A DNA stretch of 11,473 nt from an uncultured Ignavibacteria bacterium. GTDB lineage: Bacteria; Bacteroidota; Ignavibacteria; Ignavibacteriales; Melioribacteraceae. The position numbers and the translations under genes were made by a program. Below, in pieces: positions 1 to 5,852 of the stretch; within the stretch, counting starts at the first letter, position 1, and each line of letters opens with the position of its first letter. Below the pieces are notes generated by a model, which made no database searches, was not told the origin of the DNA, and saw only the letters and a list, made by a program, of their open reading frames with translations. The stretch is taken from the NCBI GenBank assembly GCA_937930275.1, contig CALGLM010000391.1, forward strand, positions 1-11,473, read 5' to 3'.

Positions 1-530
1 GGATGAAATTGTATTCCCCAGTAATTATCTCTATTAACTATAGCCGAAAAATTAACACCGTAATTTGAATAAGCCACCGTAAAGTTATTTAACGGACAGT
101 AATAAGAGTTTGCGAAATAAAAATCTTTATTGTTTTCAATACCTTCAGTTAGCTTACATTTTTTAATCATATTTATTTCGTTCCAACCCATATGAGGGAT
201 AATAAGATTATCGTTTGTAAATTTAATAGTTGTTTCATTAATTATTGATAAACACTCTGTTTCTCCTTCTTCACTGCTTTTTGTTAATAACTGCAACCCG
301 AGACAAATTCCCAACATCGGTATTTTTAAGTTTTTTAAATATTCAATTAACTTATATTCGTTTAATTTTTTCATGGCATAGCTTGCTTCTCCTACTCCGG
401 GTAATAATATTTTTTGGCACTTATCTAACTCTTCAACTTTATTAGTTAAAACATAATCTGCGGATAACTCCTCCAACACATTAAGAATTGATTTAACATT
501 ACCGCTACCATAATCAATTATTCCGATCAT
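1..530 (-). CDS. hisH: Imidazole glycerol phosphate synthase glutaminase subunit HisH (3' end outside window)
   Basis: HisH is the class I glutamine amidotransferase that releases ammonia from glutamine and passes it to HisF for imidazole ring closure. I translated it by hand from the ATG at 530-528; 176 residues are visible of about 200 usual. Seen: the N-terminal IIDYGSGN (4-11), the oxyanion-loop stretch LLPGVGE (42-48), the nucleophile elbow GICLGLQ with Cys76, PHMGWN (112-117), and the catalytic His176 in GIQFH at the very edge. The triad Glu, expected two residues later, is cut off. The start codon overlaps the hisB stop in ATGA (527-530), so it belongs to the his operon, fifth in order. 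Oddity: the usual FVHSY segment reads FANSY (139-143), with Asn141 in place of His. The operon context makes HisH much more likely than a surface-polysaccharide paralogue. hisA, hisF and hisIE presumably follow outside the window. Confidence 0.95.
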   Translation of the reverse strand, partial: MIGIIDYGSGNVKSILNVLEELSADYVLTNKVEELDKCQKILLPGVGEASYAMKKLNEYKLIEYLKNLKIPMLGICLGLQLLTKSSEEGETECLSIINETTIKFTNDNLIIPHMGWNEINMIKKCKLTEGIENNKDFYFANSYYCPLNNFTVAYSNYGVNFSAIVNRDNYWGIQFH

Positions 531-1390
531 AAAACCCCCTTTGTAGATGGTAGTATGTCGGCTGATCTACAATCATACCTAAAAGCTTCGTTAAGTGATT
601 TTGCGAAACCCTTAAAAATATTTTCAATTTTATGATGGTCATTTTTTCCTTTACATTTAATATAAATATTAGCTTTCATACCTGCGGCAACAGATTTAAA
701 AAATTCTTCTGTTAATTCAGTCGGAAATTTCCCGACTGTGTTATTATTAAATTTGCATTTAAAATTTAAGTATGCTCTTCCGCCCAAATCAATTGCGACT
801 TTTGCAATACTTTCATCCATAGGTAAAAAATATCCATACCTTTTTATTCCTATCTTTTTGCCCAAAGCCTGTAAAATAGATTCACCTAACGCTAATCCCG
901 TATCTTCAACAGTATGATGGTAATCAACAAATATATCTCCTTCAACTTTTATAAATAAGTCAATATTTGCGTGTCTTGAAATTTGCTGCAACATATGGTC
1001 AAAAAAACCTATCCCTGTATTTATTTCATTTTTACCTTTACCGTCCAAGTCAATTTCAATTTTAATTTTAGTTTCGTTAGTTCTTCTTTCAAGTATTGCC
1101 GTTCTATTAATTTCTTTTATTGATTTTAATAATTCACTTAAAGTATTAAATTCAACATTGTTAAATAAATATAAATTGTTTTCTGATAATCCAATATTTA
1201 TTTTGTCGGTTTTTCCATCGTTAAAGTAAATACCTTCAGAATTATATATTTTTAATACTAATTCATTAACTTTATTTATCTGCGTATTTATAAAAATTCC
1301 TTTAGTAACAAGTTTTTTTAACTCAGTAATAATTTCTACTGAATTATTACTTTGAAAGTTTAATATTTTGTAATCAAAAAAAATTGTCAT
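527..1390 (-). CDS. hisB: Imidazoleglycerol-phosphate dehydratase with degenerate HAD-like N-terminal extension
   Basis: The enzyme dehydrates imidazole glycerol phosphate to imidazole acetol phosphate, step 6 of histidine synthesis. The dehydratase domain spans about residues 97-287 and is complete: FFDHM (129-133), the metal-binding DYHHTVEDTG (156-165), PMDE (190-193), KNDHHKIE (249-256) and the C-terminal PSTKGVL. The protein is 287 residues, between monofunctional HisB (~195) and bifunctional HisB (~355). Residues 1-96 appear to align with the HAD histidinol-phosphatase domain of E. coli-type HisB (compared from memory): FFDYKIL against FIDRDGTL, FINTQ against MITNQ, IYNSEGIYF against IFTSQGVQF, and INIGLSEN against TDIQLAEN. 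The second Asp of the DxD motif is Lys8, and the zinc loop and motif III lysine region are missing. So the phosphatase is probably dead and another gene must supply that step. The start overlaps the hisC stop (ATGA, 1387-1390). Confidence 0.95.
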   Translation of the reverse strand: MTIFFDYKILNFQSNNSVEIITELKKLVTKGIFINTQINKVNELVLKIYNSEGIYFNDGKTDKINIGLSENNLYLFNNVEFNTLSELLKSIKEINRTAILERRTNETKIKIEIDLDGKGKNEINTGIGFFDHMLQQISRHANIDLFIKVEGDIFVDYHHTVEDTGLALGESILQALGKKIGIKRYGYFLPMDESIAKVAIDLGGRAYLNFKCKFNNNTVGKFPTELTEEFFKSVAAGMKANIYIKCKGKNDHHKIENIFKGFAKSLNEAFRYDCRSADILPSTKGVL

Positions 1391-2433
1391 AATGCTTTCT
1401 CCAGATTTTCTAAAAATAAATTATTTTGTTCACGAGTTCCTACCGAAACTCTTAAACAACCTTCAAGTTTTTTTTGCGAACTTCTATCACGTATAATAAT
1501 ATTATTTTCTGCAAGTTTACTATAAACTTGTTTAGGATTATTAACTTTGAATAAAATAAAGTTAGAATCAGAATTAAATACTTTTTTAACTCCTTCAATT
1601 TTTTTAAGATTCTCAATTAAATATTTTCTCTCGTTTTTAATTAATGATATTATTTCTAAATATTCTTCGTAATTGTCTAATGCTTGTAAAATAATATCTT
1701 CTGTTAGTTTATTAATACTATACGGTGCTTTAACTTTAAATAATAATTTAATTATTTCTTTATCGGCTACACAGTAACCGCAACGTGCTGCAGCCAAGCC
1801 CCATGCTTTTGAAAATGTTCTTAACAATATAACATTACTAAAGTTTTTAATTAATTCAAAACTTGCCGTTTCATTAGCAAAATCGATATATGCCTCATCA
1901 ACAATAATTATAAAATCACCAATATTTGCCAATTCTTTTATTTTTTCATAGCTTAATAAATTTCCTGTCGGATTATTAGGAGAACATAAGAATATTAGCT
2001 TAGTATTATTTTTAATACTACTTAATATCGTGGGAATTTCAATATCATAGTTTTCATTTAATTCTGCATTTATAACTTCTATATCGTTAATTTTGCATGA
2101 CACATTATACATTCCGTATGTCGGCTCGCAAATTATTACACTATCTTTATTAGGATTGCAAAATATTTTAAGTAACAAATCAATTATTTCATCACTACCT
2201 ACACCAAAAAACAGATTGTCTTTATCTATTTGCAAAAAAGTACTCAGTTTATTTCTTAGTTCAGATTGGTTTGGGTCTGGGTAACGATTTAATTCATATC
2301 TGCTTTCACCTGCTATACTACCATAAGGGTTTTCGTTAGCATCTAAAAGAATTCCGCTTAAATTTGTACTTCTTGCAGAAGTATATGGTTTTAGATCTAA
2401 AATATTTTTACGTACAAATTTTTTAATATTCAT
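1387..2433 (-). CDS. hisC: Histidinol-phosphate aminotransferase
   Basis: A PLP-dependent fold-type I aminotransferase that converts imidazole acetol phosphate plus glutamate to histidinol phosphate and 2-oxoglutarate; cytoplasmic, normally a dimer. Its 348 residues match the family length of about 350. Seen: DANENPYG (31-38), the YPDP motif (51-54), GSDEIID (79-85), SPNNPTG (151-157) with the PLP-contacting Asn, DEAY (179-182) with the Asp that pairs with the pyridine nitrogen, the Schiff-base Lys209 in TFSKAWGLAAARCGY (206-220), the phosphate-binding Arg217 in that stretch, and the substrate-binding LRVSVGT near the C-terminus. No key residue is missing. The start lies inside the end of hisD (11-bp overlap, 2423-2433) and the stop overlaps the hisB start, so it is embedded in the operon. 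Specificity for histidinol phosphate rather than an aromatic amino acid rests on the operon context as well as the motifs. Confidence 0.97.
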   Translation of the reverse strand: MNIKKFVRKNILDLKPYTSARSTNLSGILLDANENPYGSIAGESRYELNRYPDPNQSELRNKLSTFLQIDKDNLFFGVGSDEIIDLLLKIFCNPNKDSVIICEPTYGMYNVSCKINDIEVINAELNENYDIEIPTILSSIKNNTKLIFLCSPNNPTGNLLSYEKIKELANIGDFIIIVDEAYIDFANETASFELIKNFSNVILLRTFSKAWGLAAARCGYCVADKEIIKLLFKVKAPYSINKLTEDIILQALDNYEEYLEIISLIKNERKYLIENLKKIEGVKKVFNSDSNFILFKVNNPKQVYSKLAENNIIIRDRSSQKKLEGCLRVSVGTREQNNLFLENLEKAL

Positions 2434-3715
2434 CTTTCATCCTTATTTTTACTGCATTAGCATGTGCTTCAAGTTGTTCTGCTTCTGCCAATTTTATTAT
2501 TGTATTTCCAATGTTTTTTAATCCTTTTTTAGATATTGATTGGAAAGTTAGATTTTTCATAAACATCTCTACCCCTACGCCTCCTATTGATTTAGCGTAT
2601 CCGTTAGTCGGCAACGAATGGTTAGTTCCGCTTGCATAATCACCTGCACTTTCACAAGCGTATTCACCCAAAAATATACTACCGGCATTTGTTATTTTAT
2701 TAAATAGTTCATCATTTATTTTTGTATTAATAATTAGGTGTTCGGGGGCATAATAATTACTTAATTCTACTGTTTGTAAAAGATTTTCGGTAATAATTGA
2801 AAACGAATGTATTAAACACTTCTCCGCTATTTCTTTTCTTGGCAATTTTTGCAACTGTATTTTCGTTTCATTAACAACCGTTTTTGCAAATTGAGCGTTA
2901 TCGGTAAGTAAAATAACCTGACTATCAACTCCGTGTTCAGCTTGCGAAAGCAAATCAGACGCAACAAATTTGGGGTTTGCCGAATTATCTGCAATTACTA
3001 ATAATTCACTTGGTCCTGCCGGCATATCAATTGTACAATTTGTACCAAACAGCGGTAAAAGTACTTTCGCTGCCGTTACATATTGATTCCCCGGTCCAAA
3101 AATTTTATCAACTCTTTTAATATCTTTTGTTCCTAAAGAAAACATTGCAATTGCTTGAGCCCCTCCGACCGAATAAAATTCTTTAATTCCGCACTTTAAT
3201 GCACAATAAGCCAATGCCGGATTAATTTCGTTTTCTTTTATAGGTGAACTTACAACTATTCTTTTACAGCCTGCTATTTTTGCAGGAATTGCAAGCATTA
3301 GCATCGTTGAAAATAATACTGCACTTCCTCCGGGTACATATAACCCAACATTTTCTATCGGTAAAGCTTTTCTTCCGCAAGTTATTCCTTCCGTTATCTC
3401 GGTTTCATAATTTTTGCTATTTTGTAATAAATGAAAATTATAAATATTTGTGTAAGCTGTATCAATAGCTAATTTTAGTTCTTCTTCAATTTTTAATGCC
3501 GAATTATTCAATTCCTCATCTGATATTCTCAATTCGGTTCTATTATTATTATCCAGCTCAAAGCTAATTTTTTTTAATGCTTCATCTCCGCCTACTCTAA
3601 CTTCTTCAAAAATTTTTGATACTATTTCTAATTTGTTTTTTATCGAGATATTTTTGCGGCTTAATAATATCTCAAGTTCATTTCCGTCTATATTTTTATA
3701 ATTAATTATTCTCAT
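2423..3715 (-). CDS. hisD: Histidinol dehydrogenase
   Basis: A zinc-dependent enzyme catalysing the last two steps of histidine synthesis, two NAD-dependent oxidations of L-histidinol to L-histidine. At 430 residues it is full length, and its numbering runs one behind the E. coli enzyme as I remember it. The expected residues are present: zinc ligands Gln258 and His261 in LLSQAEHG (255-262), Asp359 in SAGDYASGTNH (356-366) and His418 in LEAHAN; catalytic Glu325-His326 in YAPEHL (322-327). ENVGLYVPGG (121-130) and FGPGNQYV (206-213) are family signatures of the NAD/substrate pocket. The start overlaps the hisG stop in ATGA (3712-3715) and the stop lies 11 bp inside hisC, which fits translational coupling. 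Nothing unusual is visible. Confidence 0.98.
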   Translation of the reverse strand: MRIINYKNIDGNELEILLSRKNISIKNKLEIVSKIFEEVRVGGDEALKKISFELDNNNRTELRISDEELNNSALKIEEELKLAIDTAYTNIYNFHLLQNSKNYETEITEGITCGRKALPIENVGLYVPGGSAVLFSTMLMLAIPAKIAGCKRIVVSSPIKENEINPALAYCALKCGIKEFYSVGGAQAIAMFSLGTKDIKRVDKIFGPGNQYVTAAKVLLPLFGTNCTIDMPAGPSELLVIADNSANPKFVASDLLSQAEHGVDSQVILLTDNAQFAKTVVNETKIQLQKLPRKEIAEKCLIHSFSIITENLLQTVELSNYYAPEHLIINTKINDELFNKITNAGSIFLGEYACESAGDYASGTNHSLPTNGYAKSIGGVGVEMFMKNLTFQSISKKGLKNIGNTIIKLAEAEQLEAHANAVKIRMKDEY

Positions 3716-4581
3716 GGTATCATATTCTCTATCGGTAATAATAATATGCCCGAAGCTCCTGCTTTTTTCAGGTCCTTGTTAATACTCCAAAATAAACCCG
3801 AAGGAATTACCGCATGAATTGCAACCATCCCTTGTTCAGCTAAAGGCATTATCGTAGGACTTTTTAACGCAGGAATAATCATTTTAATTTTTTCTATTGA
3901 ATCAATAGGTGCGTTCATCATAAGATATTTAGAACGTTTAGCTATTAACGCCGAGTCAATTCTACTTATTAAATCATCTGCTAAGTCGGCTTTTTTAGCA
4001 TCGAGTGATAAGTTTTTATTGCCTATCAAAACCGTTTCACTTTCAAAAATATCAAAAGATTTAACCAATTTATTCATCTTTAAAGTTGTTCCCGTACTAA
4101 CTAAATCACAAATTAAATCAGCAACGCCCAAAGAAGGAGTAATTTCAACCGACCCGCTTATTTCCACAACTTTTGCTTTTATATTTTTTTCTTCAAGATA
4201 TTTCTTTAATAAGTTTGGATAAGATGTGGCAATTTTTTTGTTAACCAAATCTTCCGGTTTCAGTATCTTAATTCCTTCCGGAGCGGCAATTGAAAGTTTA
4301 CATTTTCCAAACCCAAGTTTTCTTAAAATATTTACATCTCCCCTTTTTTCAAAAATAACATCTTCCCCAACTATCCCTATATCTGCTACTCCGTCACTAA
4401 CATACTCCGGTATATCGTCATCACGCAAAAATAATAAATCAAGTTCCAAATTTTTTGCGCTTATTAAAAGCCTATCACTGTACTCTTCGATATCAAGGTC
4501 ACAATTTCTTAACAATTGCAAACTTTTTTCGGTTAATCTTCCTTTTTTTTGAAGTGCTAATTTTAAATTTCCGTTTGGCAT
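3712..4581 (-). CDS. hisG: ATP phosphoribosyltransferase, long (HisG-L) form
   Basis: It condenses ATP with PRPP to phosphoribosyl-ATP, the committed step of histidine synthesis. The 289 residues mark it as the long form, which carries a C-terminal ACT-like domain for histidine feedback inhibition and does not need HisZ. Seen: the N-terminal LALQKKGRL (8-16), RDDDIPEYV (53-61), GVADIGIVGED (64-74), the PRPP-binding loop DLVSTGTTL (159-167), and the C-terminal regulatory part from about residue 215, including APIDSIEKI and SPTIMPLAEQGMVAIHAV (241-258). A strong Shine-Dalgarno (AAGGAG, 4592-4587) lies 5 nt before the ATG and fixes the start. It is the first structural gene of the operon and sits about 20 nt downstream of an attenuator terminator, so it is probably controlled twice: transcript attenuation and enzyme feedback inhibition (inferred from the family). 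Confidence 0.98.
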   Translation of the reverse strand: MPNGNLKLALQKKGRLTEKSLQLLRNCDLDIEEYSDRLLISAKNLELDLLFLRDDDIPEYVSDGVADIGIVGEDVIFEKRGDVNILRKLGFGKCKLSIAAPEGIKILKPEDLVNKKIATSYPNLLKKYLEEKNIKAKVVEISGSVEITPSLGVADLICDLVSTGTTLKMNKLVKSFDIFESETVLIGNKNLSLDAKKADLADDLISRIDSALIAKRSKYLMMNAPIDSIEKIKMIIPALKSPTIMPLAEQGMVAIHAVIPSGLFWSINKDLKKAGASGILLLPIENMIP

Positions 4582-4600
4582 AATTACTCCTTTTAAAACG

Positions 4601-4627
4601 AAAAAACCCCGACTTACGCCGGGGTTT
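4601..4627 (-). terminator. his attenuator terminator hairpin (3:4 structure)
   Basis: In the minus-strand transcript, AAACCCCG (4627-4620) pairs with CGGGGUUU (4611-4604) around an 8-nt loop. The core CCCCG/CGGGG stem is followed by six U residues (4606-4601). This is a good Rho-independent terminator located between the his promoter and hisG, about 20 nt before the hisG start. The only reading frame entering it is the His-rich leader peptide, so it is read as an attenuator and not as the end of a preceding gene. Its 5' arm shares bases with an antiterminator pairing. Confidence 0.85.
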
Positions 4628-4681
4628 AGTTTATAAAAAATATATTATTTTCTTAATAAAATAGTTTAAAATTATCCGGCG
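4617..4681 (-). promoter_or_regulatory. his antiterminator pairing (2:3 structure)
   Basis: The RNA segment CGCCGG (4681-4676), just after the His codons, is perfectly complementary to CCGGCG (4622-4617), with one further G-U pair (4682 with 4616). The downstream segment includes three bases of the terminator 5' arm plus part of its loop, so the two structures exclude each other. A ribosome stalled at the His codons would leave 4681-4676 free to pair and so prevent termination. The pairing is seen in the sequence; the function is inferred from classical enterobacterial his attenuation. Confidence 0.7.
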
Positions 4682-4742
4682 CCTGGTTTTTCTCCAAGTG
4701 ATGATGATGAAGATGATGTAAAGCTACCGAATAATTTTTCAT
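4653..4742 (-). CDS. hisL: his operon leader peptide, 29 codons, His-rich
   Basis: A short reading frame from ATG at 4742-4740 to TAA at 4655-4653 encodes a 29-residue peptide. It begins MKNYSVAL, then HHLHHHH (residues 9-15), then LEKNQAPDNF, and ends KLFY. Six of seven consecutive codons are His (five CAT, one CAC), far above expectation. It lies between a candidate promoter and the attenuator terminator of the his operon. Its role is regulatory: ribosome stalling at the His codons when charged tRNA-His is scarce should favour the antiterminator and allow hisG transcription. No clear Shine-Dalgarno is visible (only AAAAGAA, 4760-4754), unlike hisG. It resembles enterobacterial HisL in logic, though its sequence differs apart from the His run and it is longer (HisL is 16 residues). 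The gene symbol is given by analogy. Confidence 0.85.
   Translation of the reverse strand: MKNYSVALHHLHHHHLEKNQAPDNFKLFY
4668..4738 (-). promoter_or_regulatory. his leader 1:2 stem enclosing the His codons
   Basis: The RNA segment AAAAUUAUUCGG (4738-4727), covering codons 2-6 of the leader peptide, pairs over 12 continuous positions with CCGGAUAAUUUU (4679-4668), with a single U-G wobble at 4730/4676. The loop holds all six His codons. This stem uses CCGG at 4679-4676, which the antiterminator also needs. It should therefore act as an anti-antiterminator or pause hairpin when the leader is not being translated. A ribosome stalled on the first His codons would cover the upstream arm. Confidence 0.7.
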
Positions 4743-4766
4743 AATTTTGTAAATTCTTTTAGTTCT

Positions 4767-4794
4767 AAAATAAATCAAAAAATAAAAAAATCAA
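4767..4794 (-). promoter_or_regulatory. Candidate sigma-70-type promoter for the his operon
   Basis: On the minus strand, TTGATT (4794-4789) and TATTTT (4772-4767) are separated by 16 bp. Transcription would start near 4760, giving a roughly 18-nt untranslated leader before the His-rich peptide. The region is extremely A/T-rich, so chance matches are easy. The placement relative to the leader peptide is the main support. Confidence 0.4.
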
Positions 4795-4811
4795 GTTTTT
4801 TATTTTTTTTG

Positions 4812-4840
4812 TTGACAAAGCAATTTTATTTGATTATTTT
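4812..4840 (+). promoter_or_regulatory. Candidate sigma-70-type promoter for the membrane protein/regulator unit
   Basis: A perfect TTGACA (4812-4817) is followed after 17 bp by TATTTT (4835-4840), giving a start near 4847. The palindromic element at 4841-4859 begins directly after the -10 box and covers the expected start, the right place for a repressor site. The promoter is divergent from the his promoter, about 20 bp away. Confidence 0.6.
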
Positions 4841-4864
4841 TACTTTGTATTTCAAAGTACTTTA
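4841..4864 (+). promoter_or_regulatory. Palindromic operator, copy 1 (TACTTTG-N5-CAAAGTA)
   Basis: A perfect 7-bp inverted repeat, TACTTTG (4841-4847) and CAAAGTA (4853-4859), has a 5-bp spacer and is followed by CTTTA. It sits at the likely transcription start, 16 bp before the start codon of the membrane protein gene. An almost identical copy (23 of 24 bases) precedes the TPR gene at 5794-5817. Since the unit it fronts encodes a winged-helix regulator, autoregulation by that protein is the simplest reading (inference). Confidence 0.7.
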
Positions 4865-4879
4865 TGTAGGAGAACAACA

Positions 4880-5479
4880 ATGGAAGAAAACGATAAACTT
4901 GATGAGCTGCGTTACATTAAAAAAGTGATGCAAGATAGTCAACGAATAATTGCTGAAGACGGACACAGCCTAATTTTTTGGGGATTACTCGTTACTTTAG
5001 GACAAGTAATAACATTTTTGGTATTTTACTTTCATTATTTTATAAAATTATATATTTATGTTTGGCCTACATTAATTTTTATCGGCTGGATTTACTCTTT
5101 TTATTATAACAGAAAAAAGTATGGCAAACTACCTTACTTTACTTTTGCCGGAAAAATATTAGGCGCTGTTTGGAAAAGTTTTGGAATTACTGCAACAATT
5201 TTGGGTTTTATTCCTTTATTAACAGGAGCTATTAACGGTGGGGCTTATATTAATCCTTTAATAGGAACTGTTTTAGGATCAGCTTATTTTATTACCGGTT
5301 ATATTTACGGCAAAAAATGGGTTACTTACATTGCCTTTGGCTGGTGGCTTGGTTCTATTTATATGTTTTTATATCCAAATATTTACTCTTTATTAGTTAT
5401 GTCTTTATTATTAGTATTTTTTCAGATAGTCCCCGGCTTATATTTAAGAGTACAATATTTTAAGGAAAAAAATCAATAA
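4880..5479 (+). CDS. Six-helix integral membrane protein of unknown function, paired with HTH_34 regulator
   Basis: I do not recognise a characterised family. The 199-residue protein has a short charged N-terminus (1-29, rich in Glu, Asp and Lys) followed by about six hydrophobic segments near 30-53, 56-76, 100-118, 123-143, 147-164 and 168-189, with a basic loop NRKKYGK (77-83). It therefore sits in the cytoplasmic membrane, with no signal peptide or enzymatic motif. The start is supported by AGGAG (4868-4872), 7 nt before the ATG. Its stop is separated by one base from the winged-helix regulator gene, so the two are surely cotranscribed. Membrane proteins of this size next to HTH_34 regulators recur in Bacteroidota-like genomes as far as I recall, which suggests a sensor, anti-regulator or co-regulated envelope role. 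That is inference from context only. Confidence 0.85.
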   Translation: MEENDKLDELRYIKKVMQDSQRIIAEDGHSLIFWGLLVTLGQVITFLVFYFHYFIKLYIYVWPTLIFIGWIYSFYYNRKKYGKLPYFTFAGKILGAVWKSFGITATILGFIPLLTGAINGGAYINPLIGTVLGSAYFITGYIYGKKWVTYIAFGWWLGSIYMFLYPNIYSLLVMSLLLVFFQIVPGLYLRVQYFKEKNQ

Positions 5480-5480
5480 A

Positions 5481-5777
5481 ATGGAAAATTTTGACCATCA
5501 ACAATTAGATGAAATTATACACTCCAGAATACGTCTGGCAATAATGGCTGTTTTGGTTACGATTGATGAAGCGGAATTTAATTTTCTTAAAGAAAAAGTT
5601 AACGCTACAGATGGTAATTTATCAACTCACCTAAAAAAATTGGAAGAAGCCGGATACATTGCAGTTCAAAAATCATTTGAAAATAGAAAACCTATTTCAC
5701 GTTATTTATTGACCGTAAAAGGGAAAAAAGCTTTTGAAATTTATATTGATAGACTTGAAAAAATGTTAAAAAAATAA
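5481..5777 (+). CDS. Winged-helix transcriptional regulator, HTH_34 (PF13601-like) family
   Basis: A 98-residue, single-domain DNA-binding protein of the MarR/ArsR-like superfamily. The N-terminal LDEIIHSRIRLAIMAVL (9-25), the helix-turn-helix EAEFNFLKEKVNATDGNLST (30-49) continuing into HLKKLEEAGY (50-59), and the wing VQKSFENRKPISRYLLT (62-78) are typical of the HTH_34 group. The C-terminal helix (82-97) would serve for dimerisation. There are no ligand-binding domain and no clustered Cys residues, so a metal-sensing ArsR role is unlikely. It begins one base after the membrane protein stop, without room for a separate promoter. It probably binds the palindrome found upstream of its own operon (4841-4859) and of the next one (5794-5812) as a dimer. 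What signal it answers is unknown; the co-encoded membrane protein is the obvious candidate partner. Confidence 0.93.
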   Translation: MENFDHQQLDEIIHSRIRLAIMAVLVTIDEAEFNFLKEKVNATDGNLSTHLKKLEEAGYIAVQKSFENRKPISRYLLTVKGKKAFEIYIDRLEKMLKK

Positions 5778-5793
5778 AAAATTTTTATTCGTA

Positions 5794-5817
5794 TACTTTG
5801 TTTTTCAAAGTACTTTA
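5794..5817 (+). promoter_or_regulatory. Palindromic operator, copy 2, with overlapping -10-like box
   Basis: TACTTTG (5794-5800) and CAAAGTA (5806-5812) with a 5-bp spacer, followed by CTTTA, differ from copy 1 at one spacer base only. A TATACT box (5792-5797) overlaps the left arm and could be a -10 element, but no convincing -35 lies at the right distance. The site begins 16 bp after the regulator gene and ends 35 bp before the TPR gene start, with no clear terminator between. The TPR/receptor unit may therefore have its own regulated promoter in addition to read-through. Confidence 0.7.
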
Positions 5818-5852
5818 AACAAATCAGAACAATTAACTAAACAGGAGAAAAA

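Noticed and set aside
1102..1390. HisB N-terminus as a frameshift artefact or pseudogene
   Set aside because: The frame is open throughout, the start overlaps hisC in ATGA, and the dehydratase domain is complete; decay of only the phosphatase domain is more plausible.
4604..4627. The hairpin as an ordinary bidirectional terminator at a gene end
   Set aside because: It lies between the his promoter and hisG and no plus-strand gene ends before it; its 5' arm also takes part in an antiterminator pairing, so attenuator is the better call.
4698..4718. GAT/GATGAA trinucleotide run on the plus strand as a microsatellite repeat, or a vector-like His tag on the minus strand
   Set aside because: Read on the minus strand it is a run of His codons in a leader frame with matching RNA structures in front of hisG, which explains it better than a simple repeat or a cloning artefact.
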